A stretch of DNA of 64,000 nt from Cryptomeria japonica (Eukaryota > Streptophyta > Pinopsida > Cupressales > Cupressaceae): the NCBI RefSeq assembly GCF_030272615.1, contig NC_081412.1:20251932-20315931 (forward strand). Direction: 5' to 3'. The number at the start of each line of letters is the position of its first letter. Position 1 is the first letter of the stretch. The position numbers and the translations under genes were made by a program. Under the pieces are notes generated by a model, which saw only the letters and a list, made by a program, of their open reading frames with translations, was not told the origin of the DNA and did not search any database. Below, piece after piece: positions 30,614 through 42,080 of the stretch.

Positions 30614-31725
30614 CCATCAGTTGTTTTGTTGTCAAACTTTCTTAAGTTTAAACCTAGACTATCATCAGATATTTTGATCAAGTATCTTCGGGTCTGAACA
30701 GGTAAGCAATCATGGCCACCTAGACTTCAACGGGCATTTATCCTAACAAATGACCTAAGTCTCATCGGGTTGCTATAGTTCAAAACAACTCCCACTTCAC
30801 CTTGCCATCTATCAATCATTAGCATCAGGAGATTTGTTTTGTCCAAAACTGGGGCATCTCTTTATCCTAAAACAACAGCACTATTTCATCAACAAAAGCG
30901 CTAGTTTTAAACAAAAGCGCTACAACCCTAACAAAAGCGTTCAAAAAGCTATACAAAAGCGCTACAACTACAAACGCGCTAAAACAGCTATACAATAGCG
31001 CTCCTTAACAACAATAGCGCTACTTAGTCAATAGCGCTAATACTTGCATACAGTAGCGCTAATTCAAAACAACAGCACTCAAACAAGAGCACAATAGTGC
31101 CATTGCGGCACAATAGCACTAGTTTATGGAGCAAAAGTGCCAAAACCAGAGTTCCAACGCTCTTGCTCCGACTTGACTTGGACTCAGCTAAAAACCTATC
31201 AAAAATGCATGAAAATTAAGTTTTTGAATTTATGTACCACTGGTCCGTAGTCCTCTGAGCACTGGAACTGTTGGACTCGCTTGAATCTATGCTTGGTGAT
31301 TGGAAACAGCATCGTAGCTACTCCTTGCTCCTCCAAATGTTACTATCAGAGCTCTCATTTTCAACTGGTCGCGGTCACAAATGATCCTATTTTCACCCCT
31401 TTCACCCCATTTATACCCCTCGCCATCACCATCACTTCGCCCCGCTCATCGCCGTGGTCCTCGTGAACTTCTCGAGCCCCCCCATTTCTCCATGTTTCCC
31501 CCGATTTCTTCTATTTTTCACCAGTATACCTAACTTCTTCTCTTTTACCACCCTGCCAATTTTCATTCTTTTTCGAGAGATCGCCCAATTTTTTGAAATT
31601 TTTCGGCCCATCTCTCGAGAGGGCATACCACCCATTAAATTTACATTTTATAGGGCATTTCTTCACACCAGTTTTTCTTTCTTTGAAACGATGCGATAAA
31701 CCACACCATCTGAAAGAGGGGCAAA
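30614..31725 (+). other. 3' untranslated region and polypurine tract of element 2
   Basis: No gene is supported. It contains the inverted AGCGCT array (30877-31141) and a C/T-rich stretch (31380-31520). The polypurine tract GAAAGAGGGGCAAA (31712-31725) abuts the 3' LTR. Confidence 0.7.
30877..31141 (+). repeat. 3' array of AGCGCT boxes, consensus CAAWAGCGCT (inverted orientation)
   Basis: Fourteen boxes at 30877, 30897, 30916, 30936, 30958, 30975, 30997, 31016, 31033, 31055, 31074, 31096, 31115 and 31136: spacing 17-22 nt, mean close to 20. Seven are exact AGCGCT; the rest are AGCACT, AGTGCC, AGCGTT and similar. A tenth variant-like box reads AGCACA near 31088, out of phase. Most boxes are preceded by CAAA or CAAT, so each ten-mer is the reverse complement of the 5' array consensus AGCGCTWTTG. 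Confidence 0.8.
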
Positions 31726-33120
31726 TGTAGTCACATAAATCTGTCCAACTTAATTAAATAAATATTCGTTATTTATTTGATTAAAAATCTACTAGCCATC
31801 AGTTAATTAAATTAATATTTAATTAATTCATCCCCAAACATTCTTCTATTAATTAAATAAATTATTCAATTTATTTTAATTAATTCATTAAATCAAATTC
31901 CATTCAATTAAATAAATAAAATCTATTTATTTAATTAAATCCCCTTTTCCTCTTTTAAATAAATTAAATAAAACATTTATTTAAATCATTATCCCCACCC
32001 CACTTGCATTTTCCTACAAATGCAACTTGCACACATTTATTGAAATAAATGAATTTTTATTTTAAATAAAATCCTATTTTCCCTCACCCACCAAATCCAC
32101 TTGCAAAATCTAATCCCCTTTTAGATTCTTCTAACCCCTTCCTAATTAGCCTAATCCATCCCCTAATTATTGTCACATTCCTAAGCAAAGGGAAGTCACT
32201 TCTCAAAGCCTAAAAGTCTTGGATAACCTTTGAAAGCTTCCGACCTTCAACCACTTAATCCACAAAGTCTTCAAAAACCATTAATGGTTAAACCAAACCC
32301 TCCTACATGGTTAAAACATTTGTTTTGACTCAACCTCTACCCAACCCAAGGGTCTCATCAAGCCTTTAATGCTTTGACCATGATTATCTCTTAATCAATT
32401 GCACAAAGGTTTATCCTTGGATTAACTCTTAATCCAATGGGTAATCTTAATTTAGACTTGACCCTTACCTTCTAGATAACCATGAGGTCTTCTCAGGCAT
32501 TCAATTCCTCCAACCCCTTTCTTTCAACCCAACCCTATGTTGACACTTGTCACCATTTTATTGGTGCAAATTGTGCACATGGATCCCCAACTTTCAAGCT
32601 TGACCATTGATTAAACCCTTCAATCCTGGCCATCCATTGCTCCATTTTTCCTATAAATAGAGCCCATTCCTTCATAATCCAGATCCAGAAAACTTGTATG
32701 CAGTTAGGCTATAGACATTTTTAGAGAGCATTTAGCATAAGCAATCTAACATCTTATCATTTTGGTTAAAATATATCATTTTAGCATCAATAGATTAGTA
32801 TTAGCTTTTCATTTCACATTTAGAGCTATACTACAATCTCAATCCTCCATAAGCATCCATAGTGCAAAAAGCTGCTGAGAGCTACACTATTTTGGAACTT
32901 GGAGAGGAGAGGAACAAGGGAGAAGAAGCTAAAGCCATGCTAAGAGGCAGTTGGAGATGCCTCATAATCTTTGCTTTGTTTATTAGATATATTAGCATGC
33001 TTTTAGTGTCTCTTTTGGTATGCCTTTTTAGATTAGTTTTTGATTGACTAACACTAACGATTTTTGTGTCTTTGGTGTTGTTTATCAATTGCTAACCATG
33101 TGCCATTTAGGAGGGCATCA
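31726..33120 (+). repeat. 3' LTR of element 2
   Basis: 1395 bp, same length as the 5' LTR, followed by GCTAT at 33121-33125. About 16 substitutions separate the two LTRs, for example G/A at their bases near 14500 and 31751, and no indel. Confidence 0.95.
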
Positions 33121-33125
33121 GCTAT

Positions 33126-34199
33126 TAACTTCCTCTAATCTTTGATTTAGCCTTTTCATTATCCTGCCCAACTAAAATGACTGCTATTTTCTTTTTACAT
33201 AATAAAATTAGTTAATTAAAAAAATTAATGTCTACTTTTACACACTTTCACCTTTCTTTACACATTCAAATGCCATGCCTCTATAGATTCCAACATTATT
33301 AGTTTTCAAAAATTTAGACACCTACTTTAATTTCTTTTCACGTTCGACATATTTTGAAGGCAACATCTATCCAATACTCAGATTGTACCATTGACCATGC
33401 TTAATAATTAATTGAAAAATAAACTCATATTTTAATTATTAATCAATTAAAAACATGGTCAATGGTACAGTCTGGGTGCTGCATAGACACAGGCTACTTT
33501 GAATGCCTCCTCTATTGTTGATAGATTGGCCTAATATTCCATTTATTTTTCCGATAGCTTGTAGACTCAAACATATAGGAACGTTACTGCTTTGATATTA
33601 ATGTTGGATAGTGAAACAAAATAACATGGTCAATAAAATAAAAAAGATATTATATTGTTACCATTTTGTTCAATTATTATATCTAATGTATTGGTTTTAT
33701 AAAGTCTTATTATCTCATAAAATTATAAAAGTAATTTATGAAAATAAATTTCTTAGTTGATCTAACTACAAACTAAACAAAGTAATTATATTATTAAAGG
33801 TAAACTTTAGTTCATCACACATTGATTTTAATTTTCTATCTATGTGCTTCTAAACAAAATTTTCAAAATATTTTTAAAAACTTTGATCAAGATATTGGAA
33901 AAAGTGATGCTAAGAGAGCAGATGATAACTCACATACTTCATCTTTCACATTCCTTTATCTCCGCGGGCTCATGCTTGAAAACATTCTTAGGTGGTTCTC
34001 CCCATTTTATACATGCCAATTAACCCAAACATGAAAAGATCACAGAAACCGGTGCCAAAGTAATGAACATTAGGGAAAATCTGTTGGGTATTAATGGGTT
34101 GGTGATCATAGTAATGTGATTTACAATGAATTAGTTGTGTTTTTTAAATTGAATAGAATTAAGATATTGTTTTTTTCAAAACATTTGAAAAGACTATTG
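33126..34199. other. AT-rich spacer with a small foldback
   Basis: No gene supported. An imperfect inverted repeat lies at 33367-33399 and 33454-33486 (ACCATTGACCATG against CATGGTCAATGGT at its core), with AT-rich inner arms around a short loop. The 70-codon frame at 33822-34034 has no recognisable content. Confidence 0.5.
33367..33486. repeat. foldback / MITE-like inverted repeat
   Basis: Arms of 33 bp; the inner 17 bases of each arm match perfectly or nearly so (GTACCATTGACCATG / CATGGTCAATGGTAC) and the outer part differs by transitions such as CTCAG against CTGGG. Inner AT-rich sequence (TTAATAATTAATTG) pairs partly. No clear target duplication, so a MITE identity is unproven. Confidence 0.55.
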
Positions 34200-34928
34200 A
34201 TCTGATGTTAGGATCTGTGACTGTTGCACGTGAGATGTTAACTTTTACAATGATTAAATTGAAGGTCTTTAAATTAAAATTGTAATGCTTAAATAAACAT
34301 CACAATAAATAAAGAGTTATCAATAGAGAGAAAGAAGACAAGACAAGGAAACACAAGCTGATAACGGAGTTCACCAAATGCTTACGTCTTCAGGTCTCTC
34401 TCCAACAGAGTGACCGGTCCTTGATTATGCTCTAGAAAAAGGTTACAAGGTCTTCAAATTGTTATAAAGTCTCCTCACATCTCCTCGAATGATAATTAAT
34501 TATAAAATTCCTTCTCCAACAAGTACAACAAGCTTGGCTTCAAGCTCCCAATGCACAATGATGAGTAGTTCACTATCACAAACAAACTCTCCAAATCGTT
34601 TAGCTATCCAATAATTCTCTTACAATACTCTCCAATTCTCCCATGTCCTTCGATGAGTCTCTTTTTTCATGCTTCATCCATTCTTGCCTCTCTTTGTAGA
34701 GTACTTCCACCATAGCCTTCATTTCAAAAAAGGGATTCCAAAAATCTCTTTCATTGAGCTCGAGGTATTCCTGTTCAGTTACAATTTCTGACATCTTTGG
34801 TGGAAAGGTCCTTCGTTTACCGATCTCAAGATTATACTCTAAAAATGTGCCTTCACCTTGTGGGCTCTTAGATTGCGTTAACATCCACCTTTGCAAAGAC
34901 TAGTCAAACAAGCTCTCATACCATTTCA
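34200..34928 (-). mobile_element. copia-type remnant: primer site, possible gag start, LTR-like end
   Basis: On the minus strand TGGTATGAGAGC (34923-34912) matches the initiator-Met primer site TGGTATCAGAGC except for one base, directly after the LTR-like arm 34929-35420. It is followed by a 98-codon frame (34896-34600) with Glu/Lys-rich sequence such as TEQEYLELNERDFWNPFF, possibly a gag N-terminus, though I recognise no domain. At 34340-34420 CGGAGTTCACC...ACGTCTTCAGGTCTCTC resembles a second copia LTR in the same orientation. Confidence 0.4.
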
Positions 34929-35420
34929 TCTGATGCGGAAGGGATCTATGACAAATGTTGCTAAGTGAATGTGCATAAAGTGAACAAAACCTTAATGCCT
35001 TAATCTTATCTGGAAAGGCATTAAATAATGGAGCAATAGGAATAATAAAGAGAGAGAAATATAACATAGTATCGAGAGAGAGAGAGAGAGAGAGAAAGAT
35101 ACAAATTTGATTATGGCGTTCGTCTAAGTAGACTACGTCTCCAGGTCTAACTCAATCGAGTGACTAATGTATTATTGATGCTCAACCTGCAGGAACATCT
35201 CATACTGCAATACAAACTTCTGTAGGACCACAAAGTCTTGTCTCAATTCCTCACTCAAATCACCTTGCACAGAAAGGCTCACAAATGGCCACAAGGCTGA
35301 TTTACAAAGAGCGGGGAGACAACTTTGCCTAAAAGGCAACACTACAGAAAGACGAGCATCATTACATCTAAGAGAGAAAAATAATCTCCCTTCTTAAGAA
35401 ATTCATTTACAAAATTTCCT
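34929..35420 (-). repeat. copia-type LTR remnant, left arm of an inverted pair
   Basis: Pairs along ~460-490 bp with 35743-36201 in reverse orientation. Matching landmarks: CATCTGATG...GGGATCTATGACAAA at the outer end, a GA-rich microsatellite (35074-35096), ACGTCTCCAGGTCTAACTC, CAAAGTCTTG, and TTTACAAAATTTCCT at the inner end. The primer site at 34912-34923 shows that the outer end is the 3' end of an LTR read on the minus strand. Confidence 0.6.
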
Positions 35421-35742
35421 ACCAAATTCATAAGTTTAAAACAAAAAAGATTAACCCAGAAACAATGAATTAAGGGGAGCCCATATTAATTAAAACAAGC
35501 CTGATTATTAAAATTTGAAGGGCTTGATTTAGTTAATATGAAATGTATATTTGTTAACCCCTATTTAGCAAATAACATTCTATAAAAAGAGGGGTAAGTT
35601 GTGAGTTTGGAACGGGAGAAGAGAACTAGTAGAGATTACTTTCTCTCAAATGGGAAGCATTGGAGAGGGGGAAGTTGTGAGTTTGGAATGGGCGAAGAGA
35701 ACTGACACAAATTACTTTCTCCCAAATGGGAAGCATTGGAGG
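35421..35742. repeat. spacer between inverted LTR arms with a 76-bp direct repeat
   Basis: Two copies of an AAGTTGTGAGTTTGGAA-led unit start at 35596 and 35672, each including AATGGGAAGCATTGGAG. The left 170 bp are AT-rich and unassigned. No coding sequence is supported. Confidence 0.6.
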
Positions 35743-36201
35743 GGGAATTTTGTAAAGGAATTTCTTAAGAAGTGAAATTATTTTTCTCGTCTTTCTGTAG
35801 TAGTGCCTTTTAGGCAAAGTTGTCTTCCAGCACTTTTAAATCACCCTTGTGACCGTTGGCGAGCCTTTCTGTGCAAGGTGATTTGAGTGAGGAATTGAGT
35901 CAAGACTTTGTGGTCCTACAAAAGTTTGTATTGCAATACGAGATATTCCTGTATATTGAACATTAATAATACATTGGTCACTTGGTTGAGTTAGGCCCGG
36001 AGACGTAGTCCACTCGAACAAACTCCGTAATCAAATTTGTGTCTTTCTCTCTCTCTCGATACTGTGTTATATATCTCTCTCTTTATTGTTCCTTTTGCTC
36101 CATTATTTAATGTCTTTCCAAATAAGTTTAAGGCACTAAGGTTTTGTTCACTTTATGCACATTCCCTTAACAATGTTTGTCATAGATCCCTTCCACATCA
36201 G
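35743..36201 (+). repeat. copia-type LTR remnant, right arm of the inverted pair
   Basis: Starts in GGGGGAATTTTGTAAAGG and ends near CCTTCCACATCA, after which similarity to the left arm stops. Unlike the left arm it has no primer site after its end, so it behaves as a solo or truncated LTR. Arms differ substantially, mostly by transitions and small indels. Confidence 0.6.
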
Positions 36202-37199
36202 ATCAACTGTGGTTACATCCACTGAAACAGTTTATTAATTTTCAAGGCCCGATAGCGAGTTAACTACAGCTGAGCCAATAATGAAACCCAACGAAGCCTT
36301 TGTAAATTTGCATTGTCAATTGGAATGTGATAACTTTTTGTTTCCTCGGCAGATTTTCAACCATCACGTGAGGGTAGTGTTCTTCCATAGACTTTAGTTG
36401 TTTCCAGTGACTCTAAGTTCATGCGTAACCTTAGATTCGAGAAACTTTTATATTTCCCAATCATTTGATTTCTCTCACTTGCCTAATTTGGAATATATGT
36501 TTGTTAAAAAGCTTGCTGATTGATCGCATTCAATCAGCATGCTTTGACTCATTAACTTCGACAAATTTGTTTGTGCCAAATCTGCTATGGTGCATTTCTT
36601 GAGATCGGGTTTCTTTTAGGCATTTTGTCAAACAATTTACATGCCCCTCCTATACTCATATACCTTTCCAGACATGTATAGTCGGTGACTACGACAGTAG
36701 TATTTTGTTACAAAATTCCTTTCCAATGTGCCCATTCTGTGCAGTCCAATCATGGAAGTTCGCTTTATACGTCATTCACATTTGCTGAAATTCTCTAAAG
36801 CATTTCAACGAATTTTGCGTGCAGCTTGCAGGATGGGTGACGATCTTAGTTGCAGGAGTACGAAGAGAATTCGAGTCTTTCAAAAACATGTACATGACTC
36901 GGGTAAGTCTATGTACTTTTTAAAACCACCTTGGTATATTTATGGAGGACAGAGGCATGAAGTGGGGCCACAAATAAAGTTTTGCATGTGACAACTCCAT
37001 GCACGACTTCTTTTATGTTTTGCCAAAGTCTTTGTGGAGTTGGAAGGGGTGGGGAAATATGAAGTGGAAGTGCATGATGACTTTATAAATTATTGTTGTC
37101 TATAATGTGAGTGTACCTGTTGCTTTTAATCTTTTTATAAATATATTTCATAAATTGAAATAAATAGGTAGATTGTGAAAATCAATCTTTATTCAATAA
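36202..37199. other. unassigned DNA with one exon-like stretch
   Basis: No gene is supported. At about 36800-36902 an open stretch in the third frame of that region (VTILVAGVRREFESFKNMYM) is followed by GTAAGT, a good plant donor site, and could be a piece of an exon. It is isolated and unidentified. Confidence 0.35.
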
Positions 37200-40100
37200 A
37201 GTAATCAAATGATGACACTCGAGGTTTGGATAGCAACAACATGAAAATCTAAAATTCATATGGAGATCCTCCTTCTTTATGATACCAAAAATCAACCTGT
37301 TAACCATGCTTAGTAAACCTAACTATTGTGAACTTATAATGACAATAAACAATTATTAACATCAACATAAGATAGCATCAATAAGACATAAATCAACAGC
37401 ATAACATGGATACATAACACATGATTTACGTGGAGGAACCCTTGTAGGAAAAAACTCCACCAAGAAGAGAGGACAAGCTTGCATTAACAACAATAAAAGT
37501 GCTTAAAGTATAATCACTTCCTTTCTCCTATTTTCCTCCATCATAACGGTACTTACACACATGTGAATCACCTACTTGTGTCTCCCATTCGTCTTTTGTT
37601 CCTATAGAGAAATCTACATTCAATTGTTATGCTTAGTTCTACACCCAAAAGGTTGTATTATACAATGGCAAGAGCTCTAAAACCACCAATAAAGGTTCCC
37701 ATAGAAGACTCTTCATTCCTCATGACCACAACCCTTGGAATACCTCCATAGGACTTGAAAACGCATTGCTTTAGGTTCCAACATGGACACCTATACTTCC
37801 AAGATAAACACTACATTAAATGTAATAAATGACTAGAAATGAAGAGACACCTATTGCCTCTTCCATGCTCCCACTTAGAGAAGCCCATAGGTCACTCTTT
37901 TGTCAATTTTTAGATCATTAAATATCCTATTCGAGGCATCCATAAGTGGAGAAAACAATATTAAATATTTGTGTTCACAACCTAGTTTTACTACTGCTAA
38001 TGGAACCCTTCATCCCTTATGAATGTAACACTAATAATGATGAGAATAAAATATTACAAATTAGTTTTTCAGTACATCCTAAGTGCCTTATGACACTATC
38101 CAAGCATGTTGGAACCATGTCATGGGATTTAAAAGGTAGGTGACACCTTAGTCCTAATAGTATCAACCCAAGCTTTGATTAATTATCAATCCTTAAATCT
38201 AACTCTATTCCATATTTGGATTCCCTTGATCTAAACCCCTCAGACGCCCCTCCCCTTTTTTTTCCTAAAGATCATTCCATAGAGAAGGGAGAGGTACCAA
38301 TTTTAAGGCGTACCCACACCCTACAAATTCTATGCATTAAACTTCAAGAAAAGATGGAGGAGCTCTACAAAGAGCTTAATACCTACACGAGGATCTCTAA
38401 ATTTGGCAGTTGGCCCAAATGCATGTGGCCAAGAATAACATTCAAACCCTAGAGATGCTAGTTTTTAGAAGGCTCGGGATTGGCTAAAAGAATCCATCCA
38501 TGAGGATGCTTGGGAGCTAATAAAAAGAATTGCTAACACTTTTGATAACATTGAGAATGACCAAGAAACAAATGTAGGACATAAAAATTTATGTGGATTT
38601 TGTAAGGAATCTCTACCTTGATGAGGAGGTTGCAAAACTAAAGAATTTTTATTTTTATTTTTTTGTGGGGGGTGGGGGGTTCTATTGAACAATATCTAGG
38701 AACCAAATGATTAGTATAGGGAATCAGTAAAAGAAATGACTTCTATTTATCTTTTATAGCAAGAACTTATGAGAAGAAAGAAGAAGATAAGAAGCAATGT
38801 GGTGCTCTCAACTTATTGTTGCTTCCCATAGCAAGTGCATAAAAAAGATAAAACAAATGAGATTCCCAACTCTCCCCAATAGGTTGATGCTATCAGTTCA
38901 TATATCCCAGTTAAGGAGGTGTTTTTTGAATACCATATGCAGGTTTTGTAGAAAGAATGGCAAGCCATCAAGGGCTCGGAGTCCCTCAACAATAGTTATC
39001 TATCAGTTGGTTGTATGTTGTTTTGTTTTTAATAGTTTCATTTTACTTAATCTCACATCTTGTGAGATTTGTCTCATTTGCCTTGATGACTAGCATCTAA
39101 TGGGTTCGACCCCTTCTCGTGCTTATCTAATTAAAACTTTTAACTTCAAATTTAAAAATATAAATTAGTTCTCCTTTTAATAGAATTCATATCCCTAATA
39201 CCTTGGGAAGATGATTCCAAATATATATAATTTTTTTGTGAAATATTATTCAAAATTAAAAATAATATTTATACTTCTTTTTTATAATGTACTATTAAAA
39301 TGTGTTATAACTTGACTAATATATTTTATTAATATTTTTTAGGATTTCTCATCTAACAATAAACTTAAAAAATGAAAAGCATCAAAGAGAACATTAAAGA
39401 AAATTTTCTTAAAAATTATACTTTATAAAAAAAAAAAAAAAAAAATGTTAATAAGAGATGAGCGCTAAAAAAATTTATTTTCTTGTATCTTAAATTTGAC
39501 AATCTACTCATTTACATGTCAAAATATTAATATTGAATAATAAACATAAAAAATCAAAAATTATATATATAAATTTCAAAACAAAATAGAATAACTTTTT
39601 AACAAATAAATAATTCTATACAAATTAAACAACTAAAAATAATTTTAAAAACTATCACTAGCAACATTATTAGATAATAGAAATAATCTTCCACATATGT
39701 AAACAGATTGTTTGTACTTAGTTAAGTTCAATTTTTCTTAATTAAATTATTATAATGATTTCTATGTTTCAATTTTTTTTTTAAAAATTATGCGAATTCT
39801 TTACATCACTCCACTTCATCTCTTGCTATATATAAAATAGTAAATAACTTAGATTTTAATAAGTAAAGTAGTAGATGGTACTTTTTAAATAACTATATGG
39901 TTAAATATGTAGTAAATAATTTATTTAATTTTTACTAGAATAAAATATTAAATTTTTTAAAGCAATCTTTTTTTTTATAAATAATAAGTTGCATTTAAAC
40001 ATATAATATTTACTACCATACTTATATTTTTATATAATTAGTATAAATATATAACATTTTTTATAATTTTACTTTTAAATTTTATTTATAATATGTCTAG

Positions 40101-40243
40101 TAATTTACTTTATATTATTAAATTCATTATCTTTTCTAGGGTATTAAGGTCAACAATTATTTTATTTTATTTTGATAATCAATCTTCACTAGAATTTGTG
40201 AAAAGGAGGCATGGAAAAAAATTGTTTTAGTAGCATCCACCCA
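37200..40243. other. decayed repeats and AT-rich DNA
   Basis: At 37420-37460 ACGTGGAGGAACCCTTGTAG and AAAAACTCCACCAAG look like the R-region of a copia LTR. At 38216-38452 a 78-codon frame contains a coiled-coil-like stretch (LQEKMEELYKELNTYTRI), perhaps from a retroposon ORF. From 39100 to 40200 the DNA is very AT-rich, with a poly-A run at 39427-39445 and no coding signal. Confidence 0.4.
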
Positions 40244-41104
40244 CTAAAATCTGCCCAAGGCATTACAAATCAAACCATAGGTATATATAAACGAAAACTG
40301 TAAGGGGAGGAAATGAATTATCACCAAAATAAGGAAAATCTCAACTAAATCCTTGAGATAGCTAAAACAAGGCATCCAAGGGTGAAGTAAGAGAGGGTAT
40401 GAATCCCATGTCCAAACAATTATCCCAAGAATAGCATCCGTATCGTCAAAAGAAGTAAAACTAGCAACAAAAGAAGCCTCTAGCACAAGGGTAAATTTCT
40501 ATCTTACCGTCCACCAAAGGGAGCCAATTTGAAGACATCAATTTCTTCGAATTAGCCACAAAAGCCAAAAGGTTGCTAAAACTATACACCAGGCTCCATC
40601 TAGAGAAAAAAATTGCATTATCAATCACTTCCTTGTGCAAAACCATCACAAGAGGGGTGGGGGCACAAGGCACTAGCATAGGGGCCCAACCTTAAGAGGA
40701 AGCTGATATAATTTTCCATAGAAAGTCAACATAGGTGAGAGGATGGGAACTAGTGTTAAAAGGGGCAAAAGAACCAAGTCCACTGACATCCAAATGAGAG
40801 GGAGTATCATAGAGGACACCCTCCCCAATAAAACCCCCAATAGGAGACCAATAAAATAGAGGAGTTCCACCAAACATGTCACCACCATTCACTACAAACA
40901 ATCAATAGGAAGCTACATAACACCACCAACATCAACAAGTGAGCAATCTAAACACCAACACAAAGTAAGGATAGAGACATTGCAAAAGTGTTTGCTACAT
41001 GAGAGACATCCTCCTCCATGCCTCAAGTCCACCACTATGTCCAACATAGGAGATGAGCCATTAGGTAGGAGAGGCAATTTTGAAATGGAGTGGGTAGGAA
41101 CCAT
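40244..41104 (-). pseudogene. unrecognised, broken antisense coding remnant
   Basis: Four abutting or overlapping minus-strand frames (41104-40913, 40901-40692, 40679-40461, 40486-40244) total about 280 codons and include WLPLVDGKIEIYPCARGFF and SFTSFDDTDAILGIIVWTWD. The region is less AT-rich than both flanks, which supports a coding origin. I recognise no domain; a decayed transposon protein is the likeliest source. Confidence 0.3.
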
Positions 41105-41180
41105 TCTCTATTCATTTGATGGATTATTGGATTTTTTCAAATATATGTTAGTTGTGTTCTAGTTTTTAGTAAATTGAAAG

Positions 41181-42080
41181 TTAAAGCATCTAGAAATATT
41201 AACGTTTTTTTAATAAATTAAAAGTTAAGGCAAAGAGAGGAAAATAAGAATAAAATTAAAAATTAAAGTCTTTTGTGTAAAAAAAAAAGATGGTTTATAA
41301 TTCTTAAATAAAAACTTATATTTTAATATATGTATGTAATAAAAAAATTATATAATCAAAATAAAATAATTCATCAATATTTTTTCTAAATGAATGTATT
41401 TAAAATATCCTATTTTATCATTGCTAAGTAACAATATTTTTGTCTTATCTTCTTTCTTATAAAATTGCAAGAATTTATGGTTAAAGCATCTAGAAATATT
41501 AAAGTTTTTTTAATAAATTAAAAGTTAAGGCAAAGAGAGGAAAATAAGAATAAAATTAAAAATTAAAGTCTTTTGTGTAAAAAAAAAAGATGGTTTATAA
41601 TTCTTAAATAGAAACTTATATTTCAATATATGTATGTAATAAAAAAAATTATATAATCAAAATAAAATAATTCATTAATATTTTTTCTAAATGAATGTAT
41701 TTAAAGTATCCTACTTTATCATTGCTAAGTAACAATATTTCTGTCTTATCTTCTTTCTTATAAAATTGCAAGAATTTATGGTTAAAGCATCCAGAAATAT
41801 TAAAGTTTTTTTAATAAATTAAAAGTTAAGGCAAAGAGAGGAAAATAAGAATAAATTTAAAAATTAAAGTCTTTTGCGTAAAAAAAAAATTGGTTTATAA
41901 TTCTTAAATAAAAACTTATATTTCAATATATGTATGTAATAAAAAAATGATATAATCAAAATAAAATAATTCATCAATATTTTTTCTAAATGAATGTATT
42001 TAAAATATCCTACTTCATCATTGCTAAGTAACAATATTTCTGTCTTATCTTCTTTCTTATAAAATTGCAAGAATTTATGG
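41181..42080 (+). repeat. 300-bp tandem repeat, three copies
   Basis: Units start at 41181, 41481 and 41782 with TTAAAGCATCTAGAAATATT and end with GAATTTATGGTTA. Copies differ by a few percent, including length changes in A-runs. Very AT-rich. The first unit begins without the preceding GAATTTATGG, so the array probably grew by unequal crossing-over from one edge. Confidence 0.9.

Larger units (their letters stand above)
14475..33120 (+). mobile_element. element 2: 18.6-kb Ty3/gypsy retrotransposon, Tat/Ogre-like, with antisense PMD ORF
   Basis: Bounded by GCTAT duplications (14470-14474, 33121-33125) and two 1395-bp LTRs. Order: LTR, primer-binding site, 2.65-kb leader, gag, protease, G-patch, RT, RNase H, second RNase H, integrase, 5.9-kb 3' region with tandem repeats and an antisense plant-mobile-domain ORF, polypurine tract, LTR. 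A second (archaeal-type) RNase H between RNase H and integrase, no chromodomain and a long 3' region are traits of the Tat lineage. The coding frame has about ten in-frame stops and one or two frameshifts, so this copy cannot make its own proteins. About 16 differences between the LTRs (~1.2%) point to a fairly recent insertion. Confidence 0.93.

Noticed and set aside
36728-36991. ORF with a following GTAAGT that could be a host exon
   Set aside because: Isolated, unidentified, the best exon-like frame differs from the ORF, and no partner exons were found.
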